Notes: generated by a model from the sequence alone, not told the origin. 64,000 bases of DNA from Oscillospiraceae bacterium (GCA_022846075.1 AP025582.1:620001-684000); one strand, 5' to 3'; positions 36,876-45,519 are shown, counted from the stretch's first letter. Translations and numbers: made by a program.

Positions 36876-37979
36876 CTAACCGGCCTCGTACTGCTCCACG
36901 AATTCGATCATCTGGTTGTAGGCCTCGGTGCCCATCTGCTTTTCCACCATAGGCCACACGGACTTGGCCTTGTCCTGGAACTGCTTGAGCTCGTCGGTGG
37001 TCAGGCGGATGATCTGGGTCCCGGCGTCGTCCTCCACCGTCTTGATGAAGCCCTCGGCCAGCTCGGCGGTCTTCTCCCGGCCCTTGTTCTGGGCCTCCAC
37101 CATGATGTCGCGGATGAGCTGCTGGTCCTCGGCGGACAGCTTGTTCCAGAAGATGGGGCTGGCGGCGGGGATGGTGGCGGTGAAGTTGTGGTTGGTGATG
37201 ACCATGTAGTTCTGGAGCTCATAGACCTTGGAGGAGACGATGTTGCTGGGGGGATTCTCCTGGGCGTCCACCATCTTCTGCTGAAGGGCGGTGTAGAGCT
37301 CGGAGTAGGCCACGGGGGTCACGGCGCAGCCCAGGGCCTCCCAGGTGGCGGTCTGGATGGGGTCGGGCATGACGCGGATCTTCACGCCCTTCAGGTCGTC
37401 GGGGGTGTGGACCTCGTTGTTGCAGGTCAGCTGACGGAAGCCGATGTCGAACCAGCCCAGGATGACGCAGCCGGTGTCCGCCTCGGCCTTTTCCTGCCAG
37501 CTCTTGCCCACCTCGGAATCCAGCACGGCGTAAGCCTCGTCGTAGTCCAGGTAGAGATAGGGCATGTTCAGACCGGCGAAGGCGGAGGTGTAGTCGCCCC
37601 AGGAGCCGCAGTTGAGGATGCCGATGTCGAAAGCGCCGTTCTGCAGCCCGCCGATGTACTCCTGGGTGGAGGAGGCGATCTGACCGTCCGGGAAGACCTG
37701 AGCGGTGATCCGCCCGTCGGTGCGCTTGGCGATCTCGTTGACGAAGTAGTTGGTGGAGATGCCCAGGGAGGTGGTGCCGTCGCCCTCAAACTCCACGGTG
37801 GGGGACGAGGACGCGATCCGGATCACGATGGGATCGCCGGTAGGCGCGCCCCCATTGTCCGAGTTGGCGGCGGGCGCCTCGCTGGTTTTGGGCTCCGTGC
37901 TGTTGCCGCAAGCGGACAAGGAGAAGATCATGGACAGGGAAAGGACCCCCGCTGCGATGCGCTGATAGTTCTTTTTCAC
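36876..37979 (-). CDS. dctP: TRAP transporter substrate-binding lipoprotein (DctP)
   Basis: 367-aa exported binding protein. The signal peptide ends in a lipobox SLSAC with Cys24. The DctP family signature is visible in GVKIRVMPDPIQTATWEALGCAVTPV (in parts), with the Arg that clamps the ligand carboxylate in KIRVMPD and the downstream KMVDAQENPPSNI. It binds a carboxylate ligand outside the cell. First gene of the sugar-acid operon, divergent from the LysR gene. Confidence 0.9.
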   Translation of the reverse strand: MKKNYQRIAAGVLSLSMIFSLSACGNSTEPKTSEAPAANSDNGGAPTGDPIVIRIASSSPTVEFEGDGTTSLGISTNYFVNEIAKRTDGRITAQVFPDGQIASSTQEYIGGLQNGAFDIGILNCGSWGDYTSAFAGLNMPYLYLDYDEAYAVLDSEVGKSWQEKAEADTGCVILGWFDIGFRQLTCNNEVHTPDDLKGVKIRVMPDPIQTATWEALGCAVTPVAYSELYTALQQKMVDAQENPPSNIVSSKVYELQNYMVITNHNFTATIPAASPIFWNKLSAEDQQLIRDIMVEAQNKGREKTAELAEGFIKTVEDDAGTQIIRLTTDELKQFQDKAKSVWPMVEKQMGTEAYNQMIEFVEQYEAG

Positions 37980-38285
37980 GTCGTTTTGCTCCCTTCATCT
38001 TTTCATTTCTTGCTGCGTTTCCTTTTCACGAACAGGAAAATTTCTCCATTGCTTTTTTCCAAACCATACCATATAATGAGGTTCACTGACTGGGCGGCTG
38101 TCGAAAGCGGTTGAAATCTGCCTTTTCGCTTCTGAATATCAGTATAGCCGCCTTCCGCCCCGGCGTCCAAGTCCTTTTGATGGGAAATTCATAACTTAAT
38201 TGTATAGGGTGTAAGTGGGACAGCTGTTTTTTGTGTAGAATACACAATAAAATAGGGAATATCAGGAAAATGTGAGGTGTGCTCT
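37980..38285. promoter_or_regulatory. divergent dctP / lysR control region
   Basis: 306 bp without a gene and clearly more AT-rich than its surroundings, as expected for a shared promoter region. It contains the dyad at 38231-38247 near lysR and an AT-rich block TATATGG/TATGG on the minus strand near 38070, about 90 nt before dctP, that could serve as a -10. I could not assign -35 boxes with confidence. Confidence 0.5.
38231..38247. promoter_or_regulatory. LysR-type operator (T-N11-A dyad)
   Basis: TTGTGTAGAATACACAA is a perfect 7-3-7 palindrome containing T-N11-A, the LysR-family recognition form. It lies 38 nt upstream of the LysR start, inside the divergent region. Confidence 0.6.
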
Positions 38286-39191
38286 GTGAATTTCCAATCT
38301 CTGATCTACTTCAAGACCGTGGCGGAAATGCAGCATTATACCCGCGCCGCCGACGCGCTGTACATCTCCCAGCCCGCGCTTTCCAAGGCCGTCCGCAATC
38401 TGGAATACGAGCTGGGGGCCCACCTGTTTGAAAAGGACGGCAGAAACGTCCGTCTGACGAAATTCGGCTCTTTGTTTTACGACTATGTCAAGTGCGCGGT
38501 GGAGAAGATCGACGAGGGGGTGGCGGCGGTCCACCATCTGGTGGATCTGGAGTGCAACACCGTCTTTATCTCGGTCCTCTACTCCATGTACGCCCTCTAT
38601 CTGCCCGAGCGGGTGCTCCGCTTCCGGCACCAGAACCCGGAGTCCCGGTTTTCCATCGCCTATAAGTACACAACGGCCATCCTCCAGGACGTTCTGGAAC
38701 GGCGCAGCGAGCTGGGGATCTGCAGCAATTTCACCAAAGAGGATGAATACAGCCCGCTGGACAGCGCGGTCTTGTACAAGGAGCCCATCGGCCTCATCGT
38801 CAGTCGGGAACACCGCTTCGCCCAGCGGAAGACGGTCAGCCTGGAGGAGCTGCGGGATGAAAAGATGATTGTATACATCCGCAGCAAGCTTGGCACCAAC
38901 AAGATCCTGGAGGATCTCTGCGCGCCTTACGGCTTCCGCCCCAACGTGGTGGCGGAGGGGTACAGCGACTACGGCGTGGTGGGCATGGTGGCCGCGGGGG
39001 ATGGGATCGCCATCATCCCCACGAAGGCCTTCCTGAATATCGACAGCGTGGTCCCTGTGGGGATCGAGAGCGACGTGCCCCTCACCCGGGAGATCCACCT
39101 GGTCTGGCGGGCGGGGGAGCGGCTCCCGCCCCTGGCCGACGCGTTCCGCGCGATGCTGGTGGCCGAGTCCAGGGAGCATCCGTACGAATAA
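38286..39191 (+). CDS. LysR-family transcriptional regulator of the sugar-acid cluster
   Basis: 301-aa regulator. The GTG at 38286 is preferred because GAGG lies 8 nt upstream; an in-frame GTG at 38277 is too close to it. N-terminal winged helix (FQSLIYFKTVAEMQHYTRAADALYISQPALSKAVRNLE, quoted in part) and a two-lobed effector domain from about residue 90. It diverges from the TRAP-dehydratase operon, so its inducer is probably the imported acid or an intermediate. Terminator immediately downstream. Confidence 0.88.
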   Translation: MNFQSLIYFKTVAEMQHYTRAADALYISQPALSKAVRNLEYELGAHLFEKDGRNVRLTKFGSLFYDYVKCAVEKIDEGVAAVHHLVDLECNTVFISVLYSMYALYLPERVLRFRHQNPESRFSIAYKYTTAILQDVLERRSELGICSNFTKEDEYSPLDSAVLYKEPIGLIVSREHRFAQRKTVSLEELRDEKMIVYIRSKLGTNKILEDLCAPYGFRPNVVAEGYSDYGVVGMVAAGDGIAIIPTKAFLNIDSVVPVGIESDVPLTREIHLVWRAGERLPPLADAFRAMLVAESREHPYE

Positions 39192-39196
39192 AGAGC

Positions 39197-39229
39197 GCCG
39201 CCCCATCCTTTCGGATGGGGCGGCTTTTT
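39197..39229. terminator. terminator between lysR and the DUF401 gene
   Basis: GCCGCCCCATCC (39197-39208), loop TTTC, GGATGGGGCGGC (39213-39224), T5. Convergent genes share it, but the T tract serves the plus strand. Confidence 0.82.
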
Positions 39230-39233
39230 ATAT

Positions 39234-40469
39234 TTACAGCAGAATGAGCTTGTAGAGGAAATAGAGTGCCACCACGAGGATGGGCAGAACGACCATCAGT
39301 GGGAGATAGGTCTTGTACCGCTCGCCCACGGTGCACCCCGTCTCCTTGTCACTGAGGAGCTGGCACAGGTGCAGGGGGGAGAACAGATAGCCGATGAAGC
39401 ACCAGATGAAGGCGTAAAAGAGGTCCACCAGAAGGGCCATCTCGCTGGCGTGGGGGGCGGCCACCACGATGGGGATCAGCACCCCGAGCGGCAGGTACAT
39501 CAGCCCCGTGGCCAGGCCGAAGCAGATGCCCACCACCGCCACCATGGTCAGGAACATGAGGCTGGACTGGCCGTTGATGAGGGCGGCGAACAGGGCCAGC
39601 AGGTCATCCATGCGCTCCACGATGTGCTGGAAGAAGTAGACCCCCACGATGAGCACCGCCAGGGAGGGGCTGAAGCTCTTCACCAGCCGGAGCGGGAACT
39701 CCTTCTTCTCCCGCCCCAGCAGGAACACCAGGAGGAAGGAGACCAGAAGGGCCAGTTCATAGGGCGTGCCGAACAGGGCGTTGATGAGGATGATGGAAAA
39801 GACGGGGGACATGGCGATGAGGAATTCCCCCAGGGCTCCCCACCACGCCCGAACGCTGACCTTTTCCAGCGGCAGGGGCTTGGCCTTCCTAAGGAAGATA
39901 AAATAGCCCGCCGCCTGCATGAGGAGGACAAAGGGGAAGTTCAGCAGGCCCAGCCGGATAATGTCCACCTGGGGGGCCACGCTCTGGACCACGATCATGT
40001 TGACGGAGAAGGAGGCAAAGACCACCAGGAAGTGGCGGCAGACCACGTTGATGTTGGACCGCTGGGCCCGGGTCAGGCCCATCTCCTCCCCCAGCCGGTT
40101 CACCGGCGGGGCGGAGACTGCCGCTCCGCCGGGGGCCTGGAGGATGCCCACCATGGCGGGGATGAGCATGATGTTGATCCGGGCGCTGGGGATCAGCTTC
40201 CGCATGGCCCGCTCCATCCGCTCCAGCAGGCCGTACTGGGCCATCAGCACGCTGAGCATGCCGATCTCCACCACGATGAGGACGGAGGACAGGCTGGAGG
40301 CCTGGGTAAAGACATCGGTAAAGGCGGTCAAAACGGCCTGGGGGCCCAGACCACCCAAAAAGCCGGCGGCCACGCCCAGGATCAGCAGGACCGGGCCGAT
40401 GGTCAGCCCGCACTTGAGCAGGATGGGGATACAAAGAATGGCGGCGGCCACGGATAAAAGCTGTCTCAT
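39234..40469 (-). CDS. DUF401-family integral membrane protein
   Basis: 411-aa protein with about ten to twelve hydrophobic segments, resembling the DUF401 permease-like family (VVEIGMLSVLMAQYGLLERM, PAMVGILQAPGGAAVSAPPV, INVVCRHFLVVFASFSVNM). The ATG at 40469 is chosen because GAGG lies 8 nt upstream; a GTG three codons earlier is too close. Function is not established; the fold suggests an anion or organic-acid transporter related to the ion-transporter superfamily. Monocistronic. Confidence 0.72.
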   Translation of the reverse strand: MRQLLSVAAAILCIPILLKCGLTIGPVLLILGVAAGFLGGLGPQAVLTAFTDVFTQASSLSSVLIVVEIGMLSVLMAQYGLLERMERAMRKLIPSARINIMLIPAMVGILQAPGGAAVSAPPVNRLGEEMGLTRAQRSNINVVCRHFLVVFASFSVNMIVVQSVAPQVDIIRLGLLNFPFVLLMQAAGYFIFLRKAKPLPLEKVSVRAWWGALGEFLIAMSPVFSIILINALFGTPYELALLVSFLLVFLLGREKKEFPLRLVKSFSPSLAVLIVGVYFFQHIVERMDDLLALFAALINGQSSLMFLTMVAVVGICFGLATGLMYLPLGVLIPIVVAAPHASEMALLVDLFYAFIWCFIGYLFSPLHLCQLLSDKETGCTVGERYKTYLPLMVVLPILVVALYFLYKLILL

Positions 40470-40478
40470 CTTTCTCAC

Positions 40479-40818
40479 CTCGTCAAAATGGACAATGCCC
40501 GGGGCGTTCCCGGAAATGGATTTTCCTCATTATACAAGGCCGCTCCGCCGCTTGGCAAGGGACACGCCCTCCTGCCCGCCCTTTCGTCCGTGGCCGGAAA
40601 GGGTTGAAAATACTGGCTTTTTTGAGTCCCGTTATGGGTCCGAGACCAAAAGATATCAATTAAAACGACATATTTTTCCATTTATTAAGAATAAAAGGGG
40701 ACGCCGCACCCGGAAACGGAGGAAGTCAGAAAAGCTTTATGATTTCTTCACTTGCCCGAAAAGAATGGTTTAGGGTTCTCTGGTAGACTGGCCTCAATGA
40801 GATAAAGGAGGACGAATC
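40479..40818. other. AT-rich intergenic region before the BceAB-like genes
   Basis: 340 bp, no gene. The AT-rich core (40640-40700) is unlike the rest of the window. A possible minus-strand promoter for the DUF401 gene is TTGATA (40659-40654), 17 bp, CATAAC (40636-40631). A 14-codon open frame starting ATG 40739 has no well-placed ribosome site, and I do not call it. The plus-strand promoter for the ABC genes is not obvious. Confidence 0.4.
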
Positions 40819-41589
40819 ATGGAACCCATCCTGACAGTGGAAAAACTGCAAAAGACCTACGGCGGCAAGGGAAACCACACCAACGCCCTGCGGGGGCTGG
40901 ACTTTCAGGTCTGGCCGGGGGAGTTTGTGGGCATCATGGGCCCCTCGGGCAGCGGTAAGACCACCCTGCTGAATTGCGTCTCCACCATCGACACCCCCTC
41001 CGCCGGGGCCATCACCGTGGACGGCGCCCGGCTGGACAAGCTCCGGGGCAAGGCTCTGGCCCGGTTCCGCCGGGAGCGGCTGGGCTTCATCTTCCAGGAC
41101 TGCAACCTGCTGGACACCCTGACGGGGCTGGAAAACATTGCCCTGGCCCTCACCATCACCGGCGCCCCCGCCGGGAAGGTGGAGGCCCAGGCCCGGGAGG
41201 CCGCCCGGCTGCTGGGTGTGGAGGACGTACTGGAGAAGTTCCCCTACCAGATGTCCGGCGGCCAGCAGCAGCGGGTGGCCGCCGCCCGGGCCATGGTGAC
41301 CCGCCCGGCCCTCATCCTGGCCGACGAGCCCACCGGGGCCTTGGACTCCAAGTCCACCCGGATGCTGCTGGGACAGCTGGAGGAGCTCAACGAGGCCGAG
41401 GGGGCCACCATCCTGCTGGTGACCCACGACGCCTTCACCGCCTCCTGGTGCCGGCGCATCCTCTTCCTCCGGGACGGCGAACTCTACAAGGAGCTGCGCC
41501 GGGGGGAGGGGGAGGACCGGCGGAGCTTCTTCCGGGACATCTTGTCGGTGGTGAGCGAGCTGGGAGGTGACGGGACCGATGTTCTCTAA
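40819..41589 (+). CDS. ABC transporter ATPase, BceA/MacB-like
   Basis: 256-aa ATPase of the type-VII (mechanotransmission) ABC class. Walker A GPSGSGKTT, Q loop FIFQDCNLL, signature [15 protein letters not shown], Walker B LILADEPTGALDSKS, His switch VTHDAFT. In Bacillota such ATPases pair with a ten-helix FtsX-type permease to resist or sense cell-wall-active peptides. Ribosome site AAAGGAGG. It overlaps the permease gene by 11 nt. Confidence 0.88.
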   Translation: MEPILTVEKLQKTYGGKGNHTNALRGLDFQVWPGEFVGIMGPSGSGKTTLLNCVSTIDTPSAGAITVDGARLDKLRGKALARFRRERLGFIFQDCNLLDTLTGLENIALALTITGAPAGKVEAQAREAARLLGVEDVLEKFPYQMSGGQQQRVAAARAMVTRPALILADEPTGALDSKSTRMLLGQLEELNEAEGATILLVTHDAFTASWCRRILFLRDGELYKELRRGEGEDRRSFFRDILSVVSELGGDGTDVL

Positions 41590-43438
41590 GCTGGCCCTGC
41601 GCAACGTCCGGCGCAGCCTGAAGGATTACGCCGTCTACTTCCTCACCCTCACCTTCGGGGTGTGCCTGTTCTACGTCTTTTCCGCCCTGGACGGCCAGAG
41701 CGTCATGACCTTTTTGTCCAATAAGGACAACCCCAACGTGGAGAGCATCTTCACCCTCGTGGGGGTGTTCTCCGGCTTTGTGGCGGTGGTGCTGGCGGGG
41801 CTCATCCTCTACGCCAACCAGTTTTTGATGAAGCGGCGCAAGCGGGAGCTAGGCACCTACTATCTGCTGGGGATGCCCGCGGGGCAGGTGGCCCGGATGC
41901 TGGTGGAGGAGACCCTGGTCATTGGTCTGGCCGCCCTGGTCTCCGGCGTGGCCCTGGGCATCCTGGGCTCCTGGGCCCTTGACAAGCTGACGGTGGCCAT
42001 GTTCCTGGCCACGCCGCCGGAGGTGTTCACCTTCCAGATCTCCTGGGCGGCGGCGGGGAAGACCGCCCTCTATTTCGGGGCTATCTTCCTGGTGGTGATG
42101 GCCTTCACCGGCCTGTCGGTCTCCCGGGCCAAGGTCATCGACCTGGTGCGGGGGGAGCGGAAGAACGAGGAGGTGGCCCAGCGGCCCCTGGGGGTGTCGG
42201 CGGCCCTCTTCCTCCTGGGCTGCGCCCTGCTGGGGGCGGCCTACGCCATCCTCCTCATCCGGGGCCTCCTGCGCATCGACCCGCTGTGGTTCGGGATGCT
42301 GGCCCTGGGGAGCGTAGGCACCTTCCTCATCTTCCGCTCCCTGTCCGGCTTCCTGCTGCGGCTGACCAAGGGCCACGCCGGGTACTACAAGGGCCTCAAC
42401 ATGTTCGTCCTGCGGCAGTGGAGCGGCAAAGTCCACACCAACTGCGTGTCCAACACCCTCATTTGCCTCCTCCTGCTGCTGGCCATCGGGGTCACCGCCT
42501 GCTCGGTGGGCCTCAACGACACCATCACCACCGCCGTTACCGACCAGGCCCCCTACGACCTGACGGTGCTCAACTACGGCCGGGAGAGTGCCTACGAGGC
42601 GGCCGATGTGGCCGGCCTCTTCCGCTCCGCCGGGCTGGACCCGGAGGAGACCTTCGAGCGGATGGAGGATGTCACCGTCTATTATAACGACCCGGCGGTG
42701 ACCGGCATCAGCGAGCGGGACGCCTACGCCGTCATGGGCCTTACCGCCTACAACCAGTTGATGGCGAATCGGGGCCTGCCCGGGCTGGAGGCGCTCGCGG
42801 CGCCGGCGCGGGCGCCCCAGGCCGTGGTCAACGGCCCCGCCGCCAACGGTATCGCCGTGGCGCCGGACGAAATGCTTGCCCAGCTTGAGCCCCGGCGGCA
42901 GATGGTGAACATTACCTACCGGGGGGACAAGACCGCGACGGACGACGCCGTCCGGGCCGCCATGGCGGTCCCCGGCTTCAACGACGGGCTGGACCTCCAG
43001 GGCAACTTCAAGCTGGACAACTATTACGACCTGATGGGGGCCAAGATTCTGGTGCTCTATATCGGCCTCTACCTGGGGCTGGTGTTCCTCCTCACCGCCG
43101 CGGCGGTGCTGGCCCTCCAGCAGCTCTCCCTGGCCGCCGACAACGTCCGGCGCTATCAGCTTTTGGAGAAACTGGGGGCCCCGGAGCGGATGCGCCGGGG
43201 GGCGGTGGTGAGCCAGGTGGCCCTGGCCTTCCTCTTGCCCCTGGTCCTGGGCGTGGTCCACGCCGTGGTGGGCATGACGGCGGCCAACCAGGTCATCGCG
43301 GAGCTAGGCAAGGTGGACACGGTGCGCTCCAGCCTCCTCACCGCCGGGTTCCTGCTGCTGATCTACGGCGGCTACTTCCTGGCCACCTGCCTGGGCGCCT
43401 GGCGGGCGGTGAAAAGCGGCGTCGGAAGAGAAGAATAA
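41579..43438 (+). CDS. ABC transporter permease, BceB/FtsX-like
   Basis: 619-aa permease. ATG 41579 is taken as the start (GGAGG 12 nt upstream; the GTG at 41567 abuts that site). Layout follows BceB: a first helix (about 17-40), a group of helices to about 300, then a large extracytoplasmic domain (about 330-490, beginning near TTAVTDQAPYDLTVLNYG) and three C-terminal helices with the FtsX motif AADNVRRYQLLEKLGAPERM. The usual BceRS two-component genes are not adjacent, so the peptide or lipid target is unknown. Confidence 0.85.
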   Translation: MFSKLALRNVRRSLKDYAVYFLTLTFGVCLFYVFSALDGQSVMTFLSNKDNPNVESIFTLVGVFSGFVAVVLAGLILYANQFLMKRRKRELGTYYLLGMPAGQVARMLVEETLVIGLAALVSGVALGILGSWALDKLTVAMFLATPPEVFTFQISWAAAGKTALYFGAIFLVVMAFTGLSVSRAKVIDLVRGERKNEEVAQRPLGVSAALFLLGCALLGAAYAILLIRGLLRIDPLWFGMLALGSVGTFLIFRSLSGFLLRLTKGHAGYYKGLNMFVLRQWSGKVHTNCVSNTLICLLLLLAIGVTACSVGLNDTITTAVTDQAPYDLTVLNYGRESAYEAADVAGLFRSAGLDPEETFERMEDVTVYYNDPAVTGISERDAYAVMGLTAYNQLMANRGLPGLEALAAPARAPQAVVNGPAANGIAVAPDEMLAQLEPRRQMVNITYRGDKTATDDAVRAAMAVPGFNDGLDLQGNFKLDNYYDLMGAKILVLYIGLYLGLVFLLTAAAVLALQQLSLAADNVRRYQLLEKLGAPERMRRGAVVSQVALAFLLPLVLGVVHAVVGMTAANQVIAELGKVDTVRSSLLTAGFLLLIYGGYFLATCLGAWRAVKSGVGREE

Positions 43439-43442
43439 CGCT

Positions 43443-43471
43443 TTGACATTCCCCGCCGCTCCGGCTACAAT
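43443..43471 (+). promoter_or_regulatory. promoter of the glycerate kinase gene
   Basis: Consensus TTGACA (43443-43448), 17-bp spacer, TACAAT (43466-43471), 39 nt before the ATG. Confidence 0.75.
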
Positions 43472-43509
43472 GGACACCATAGAGAAACCGGAGCGAGGGA
43501 GCGGTGGGG

Positions 43510-44745
43510 ATGAAAGACCTGCGTGGAGACTGCGATATTATCGTACGGGAGGCCATCCGCCGGGTGATGCCCGGGGAGGCGGTCCGCCGTGCCCTGGCGG
43601 GCCGGGACTTCGGCTCCGGCCGCCTGGTGCTGGTCAGCGTGGGCAAGGCGGGCTGGTCCATGGCCCGGGCGGCCTGGGACTGCCTGGGGGAGCGGGTGAG
43701 CGGCGGCATCGTCATCACCAAGCACGGCCACGCCCGGGGCCCCATCGGCCCCCTCCTCGTCCGGGAGGCGGGCCACCCGGTGCCCGACGCCGCCACCCTC
43801 TCCGCCACGGCGGAGGCTTTGACGCTCACGGAGGGCCTGACGGCGGAGGACACCGTCCTCTTCCTTCTCTCCGGCGGCGGCTCCGCCCTCTTCGAGTCGC
43901 CCCTGGTGCCGGAGGAGGAGCTCCGGGACGTGACGGAACAGCTTTTGGCCAGCAGGGCGGATATCGTGGAGATGAACACCATCCGCAAGCGCCTCTCCGG
44001 TGTGAAGGGCGGGCGTTTCGCCCAGCACTGCGCCCCGGCCCGGGTCTTTGCCGTGGTCCTCTCCGACATCATCGGGGACCCCCTGGACATGATCGCCTCC
44101 GGCCCCGCCTGCCCGGACTCCTCCACCTGCGGCGAGGCCCTTGCCGCCGCCCGGCGGTACGGCCTGCGGCTCTCTCAGGAGGCTTTTGCCCTGCTGGAAC
44201 GGGAGACCCCCAAGGCCCTGGACAACGTGGAGAGCGTGGTCACCGGCTCCGTGCGGGAGCTGTGCCGGGCCGCCGCCGACGCCTGCCGGGACCTGGGCTA
44301 CGAGCCGGTGCTCCTCACCGACTGCCTGGACTGCGAGGCGAGGGAGGCGGGGGCTTTCCTGGCCGCCGTGGCCCGGTCCCATCAGGAGGCGGACAAGTCC
44401 CTGGCCTTCCTGGCCGGCGGGGAGACGGTGGTCCACCTGACGGGCAAGGGCCTGGGGGGCCGCAATCAGGAGTTGGCCCTCTCGGCCGCCCGGGGCATCG
44501 CGGGGCTCCGGGACACCGCCGTGTTCTCCGTGGGGAGCGACGGCACCGACGGTCCCACGGACGCCGCCGGGGGCTATGTGGACGGGGGGACCGCCGGAGC
44601 CCTGGCCGGCCAGGGCGTGGATCTTTTTGAGGTCTTGGGCCGGAACGATGCCTATCACGCCCTCGCCAAGTGTGGTGGGCTTATCATGACCGGCGGCACA
44701 GGCACCAACGTCAACGATGTGGCGGTGGTCCTCATCCGCCGCTGA
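43510..44745 (+). CDS. glycerate 2-kinase (GckA/MOFRL family)
   Basis: 411-aa kinase converting D-glycerate to 2-phosphoglycerate, joining glycerate from sugar-acid breakdown to glycolysis. The N-terminal DUF4147-type domain has VGKAGWSMARAAWD, FLLSGGGSALFE and NTIRKRLSGVKGGR; the C-terminal MOFRL domain has GGRNQELALSAA and SVGSDGTDGPTDAAGG. Start ATG 43510 after a purine-rich site. It has its own strong promoter. It could complete use of acids taken up by the TRAP cluster 5 kb away (inference). Confidence 0.87.
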   Translation: MKDLRGDCDIIVREAIRRVMPGEAVRRALAGRDFGSGRLVLVSVGKAGWSMARAAWDCLGERVSGGIVITKHGHARGPIGPLLVREAGHPVPDAATLSATAEALTLTEGLTAEDTVLFLLSGGGSALFESPLVPEEELRDVTEQLLASRADIVEMNTIRKRLSGVKGGRFAQHCAPARVFAVVLSDIIGDPLDMIASGPACPDSSTCGEALAAARRYGLRLSQEAFALLERETPKALDNVESVVTGSVRELCRAAADACRDLGYEPVLLTDCLDCEAREAGAFLAAVARSHQEADKSLAFLAGGETVVHLTGKGLGGRNQELALSAARGIAGLRDTAVFSVGSDGTDGPTDAAGGYVDGGTAGALAGQGVDLFEVLGRNDAYHALAKCGGLIMTGGTGTNVNDVAVVLIRR

Positions 44746-44756
44746 GACGGCGGCCA

Positions 44757-44792
44757 AAAGGCCGGAAGATCCTTGGTGATCTTCCGGCCTTT
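44757..44792 (+). terminator. hairpin after glycerate kinase
   Basis: AAAGGCCGGAAGATC (44757-44771), loop CTTGGT, GATCTTCCGGCCTTT (44778-44792). The T run is short, so termination may be partial. Confidence 0.6.
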
Positions 44793-44818
44793 CCCTGCGG
44801 CGGGCGGCCAGCTCTCTC

Positions 44819-44847
44819 TTGACAAGGGGGCGGGGAGCCTTTATCAT
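44819..44847 (+). promoter_or_regulatory. promoter of the RNHCP gene
   Basis: TTGACA (44819-44824), 17-bp spacer, TATCAT (44842-44847). The leader to the RNHCP start is about 190 nt and contains a short ORF with an excellent ribosome site. Confidence 0.7.
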
Positions 44848-44919
44848 GGAATCACGGCGGCGGGCGCCAGATGCCGGGGGCCCGCCGGGCCGCATATTAT
44901 TTGAAGGAGGAACTGCTTT

Positions 44920-44991
44920 TTGAAGCGTTTCCAAATGAGCTGCTCTGATTCGGAGATTGACGAAAGCCGGGAGGTTTGCGTCAATCTGTAA
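44920..44991 (+). CDS. putative 23-aa upstream ORF in the RNHCP leader
   Basis: AAGGAGG (44904-44910), then a TTG start at 44920 and 23 codons to TAA at 44989-44991; the peptide begins MKRFQMSCSDSEIDE and has two cysteines. An in-frame ATG at 44935 is an alternative start. The stop lies inside a hairpin: GGGAGG (44969-44974) with CCTCCC (45001-45006), and GTCA (44980-44983) with TGAC (44993-44996). Translation would open this stem, so the ORF could control the next gene 53 nt downstream. No homologue is recognised. Confidence 0.45.
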   Translation: MKRFQMSCSDSEIDESREVCVNL

Positions 44992-45044
44992 CTGACCCAG
45001 CCTCCCTGAATGAAACAATCACTTCATTTTAGGAGAGGTCATAA

Positions 45045-45443
45045 ATGAAAAAGCACCGTATCGACTATCGCGTCAACCCCTGCCACGAAACCTTCACCTG
45101 CAAGGTCTGCGGCCATCTGGTCACCCCCGAGGGTGCGGGGAGCCGGCACAGAAACCACTGCCCCAACTGCTTGTCCAGCCTCCACGTGGACGACACCCCC
45201 GGCGACCGGGCCGCTGACTGCGGCGGGGTCATGGAGCCGGTGGCCGTCTGGGTCCGCAAGGGTGGCGAGTGGGCCGTTATCCACCGCTGCCGCCGCTGTG
45301 GAGCCCTCAGCTCCAACCGGGTGGCGGGGGACGACAACCCCGTGCAGCTCCTGTCCCTGGCCGCCCGGCCCCTGGCCCAGCCCCCCTTCCCCCTGGAACT
45401 GCTGGAGCGGATGGCGGATGCCATGGGCTACTCCCTGCCCTGA
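45045..45443 (+). CDS. RNHCP-domain protein
   Basis: 132-aa protein built around a zinc-ribbon-like RNHCP domain: FTCKVCGHLVTPEG, then RHRNHCPNCLSSLHVD (the name-giving motif), and a second Cys pair HRCRRCGALSSNRVAGDDN. Four CxxC-type pairs should bind metal. The family is widespread but uncharacterised; an RNA- or ribosome-related role is often guessed from its ribbon folds. Good AGGAGAGG ribosome site. It sits alone behind a long leader. Confidence 0.8.
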   Translation: MKKHRIDYRVNPCHETFTCKVCGHLVTPEGAGSRHRNHCPNCLSSLHVDDTPGDRAADCGGVMEPVAVWVRKGGEWAVIHRCRRCGALSSNRVAGDDNPVQLLSLAARPLAQPPFPLELLERMADAMGYSLP

Positions 45444-45475
45444 GCCCGGCGGCGTGCCGCCGGGATGGAAGAAAT

Positions 45476-45514
45476 AAAGAGCGGCCCCTGTCTTTTTGAC
45501 AGGGGCCGCTCTTT
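45476..45514 (+). terminator. bidirectional terminator between RNHCP and mgsA genes
   Basis: Seventeen-bp stem: left arm AAAGAGCGGCCCCTGTC (45476-45492), loop T5, right arm 45498-45514. A second hairpin, CCCGGCGGC/GCCGCCGGG, lies at 45445-45464. Confidence 0.85.
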
Positions 45515-45519
45515 GGTAT

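Noticed and set aside
40739-40786. 14-codon ORF before the BceAB-like genes as a leader peptide
   Set aside because: The nearest GGAGG is about 17 nt away, too far, and no terminator or hairpin accompanies it.
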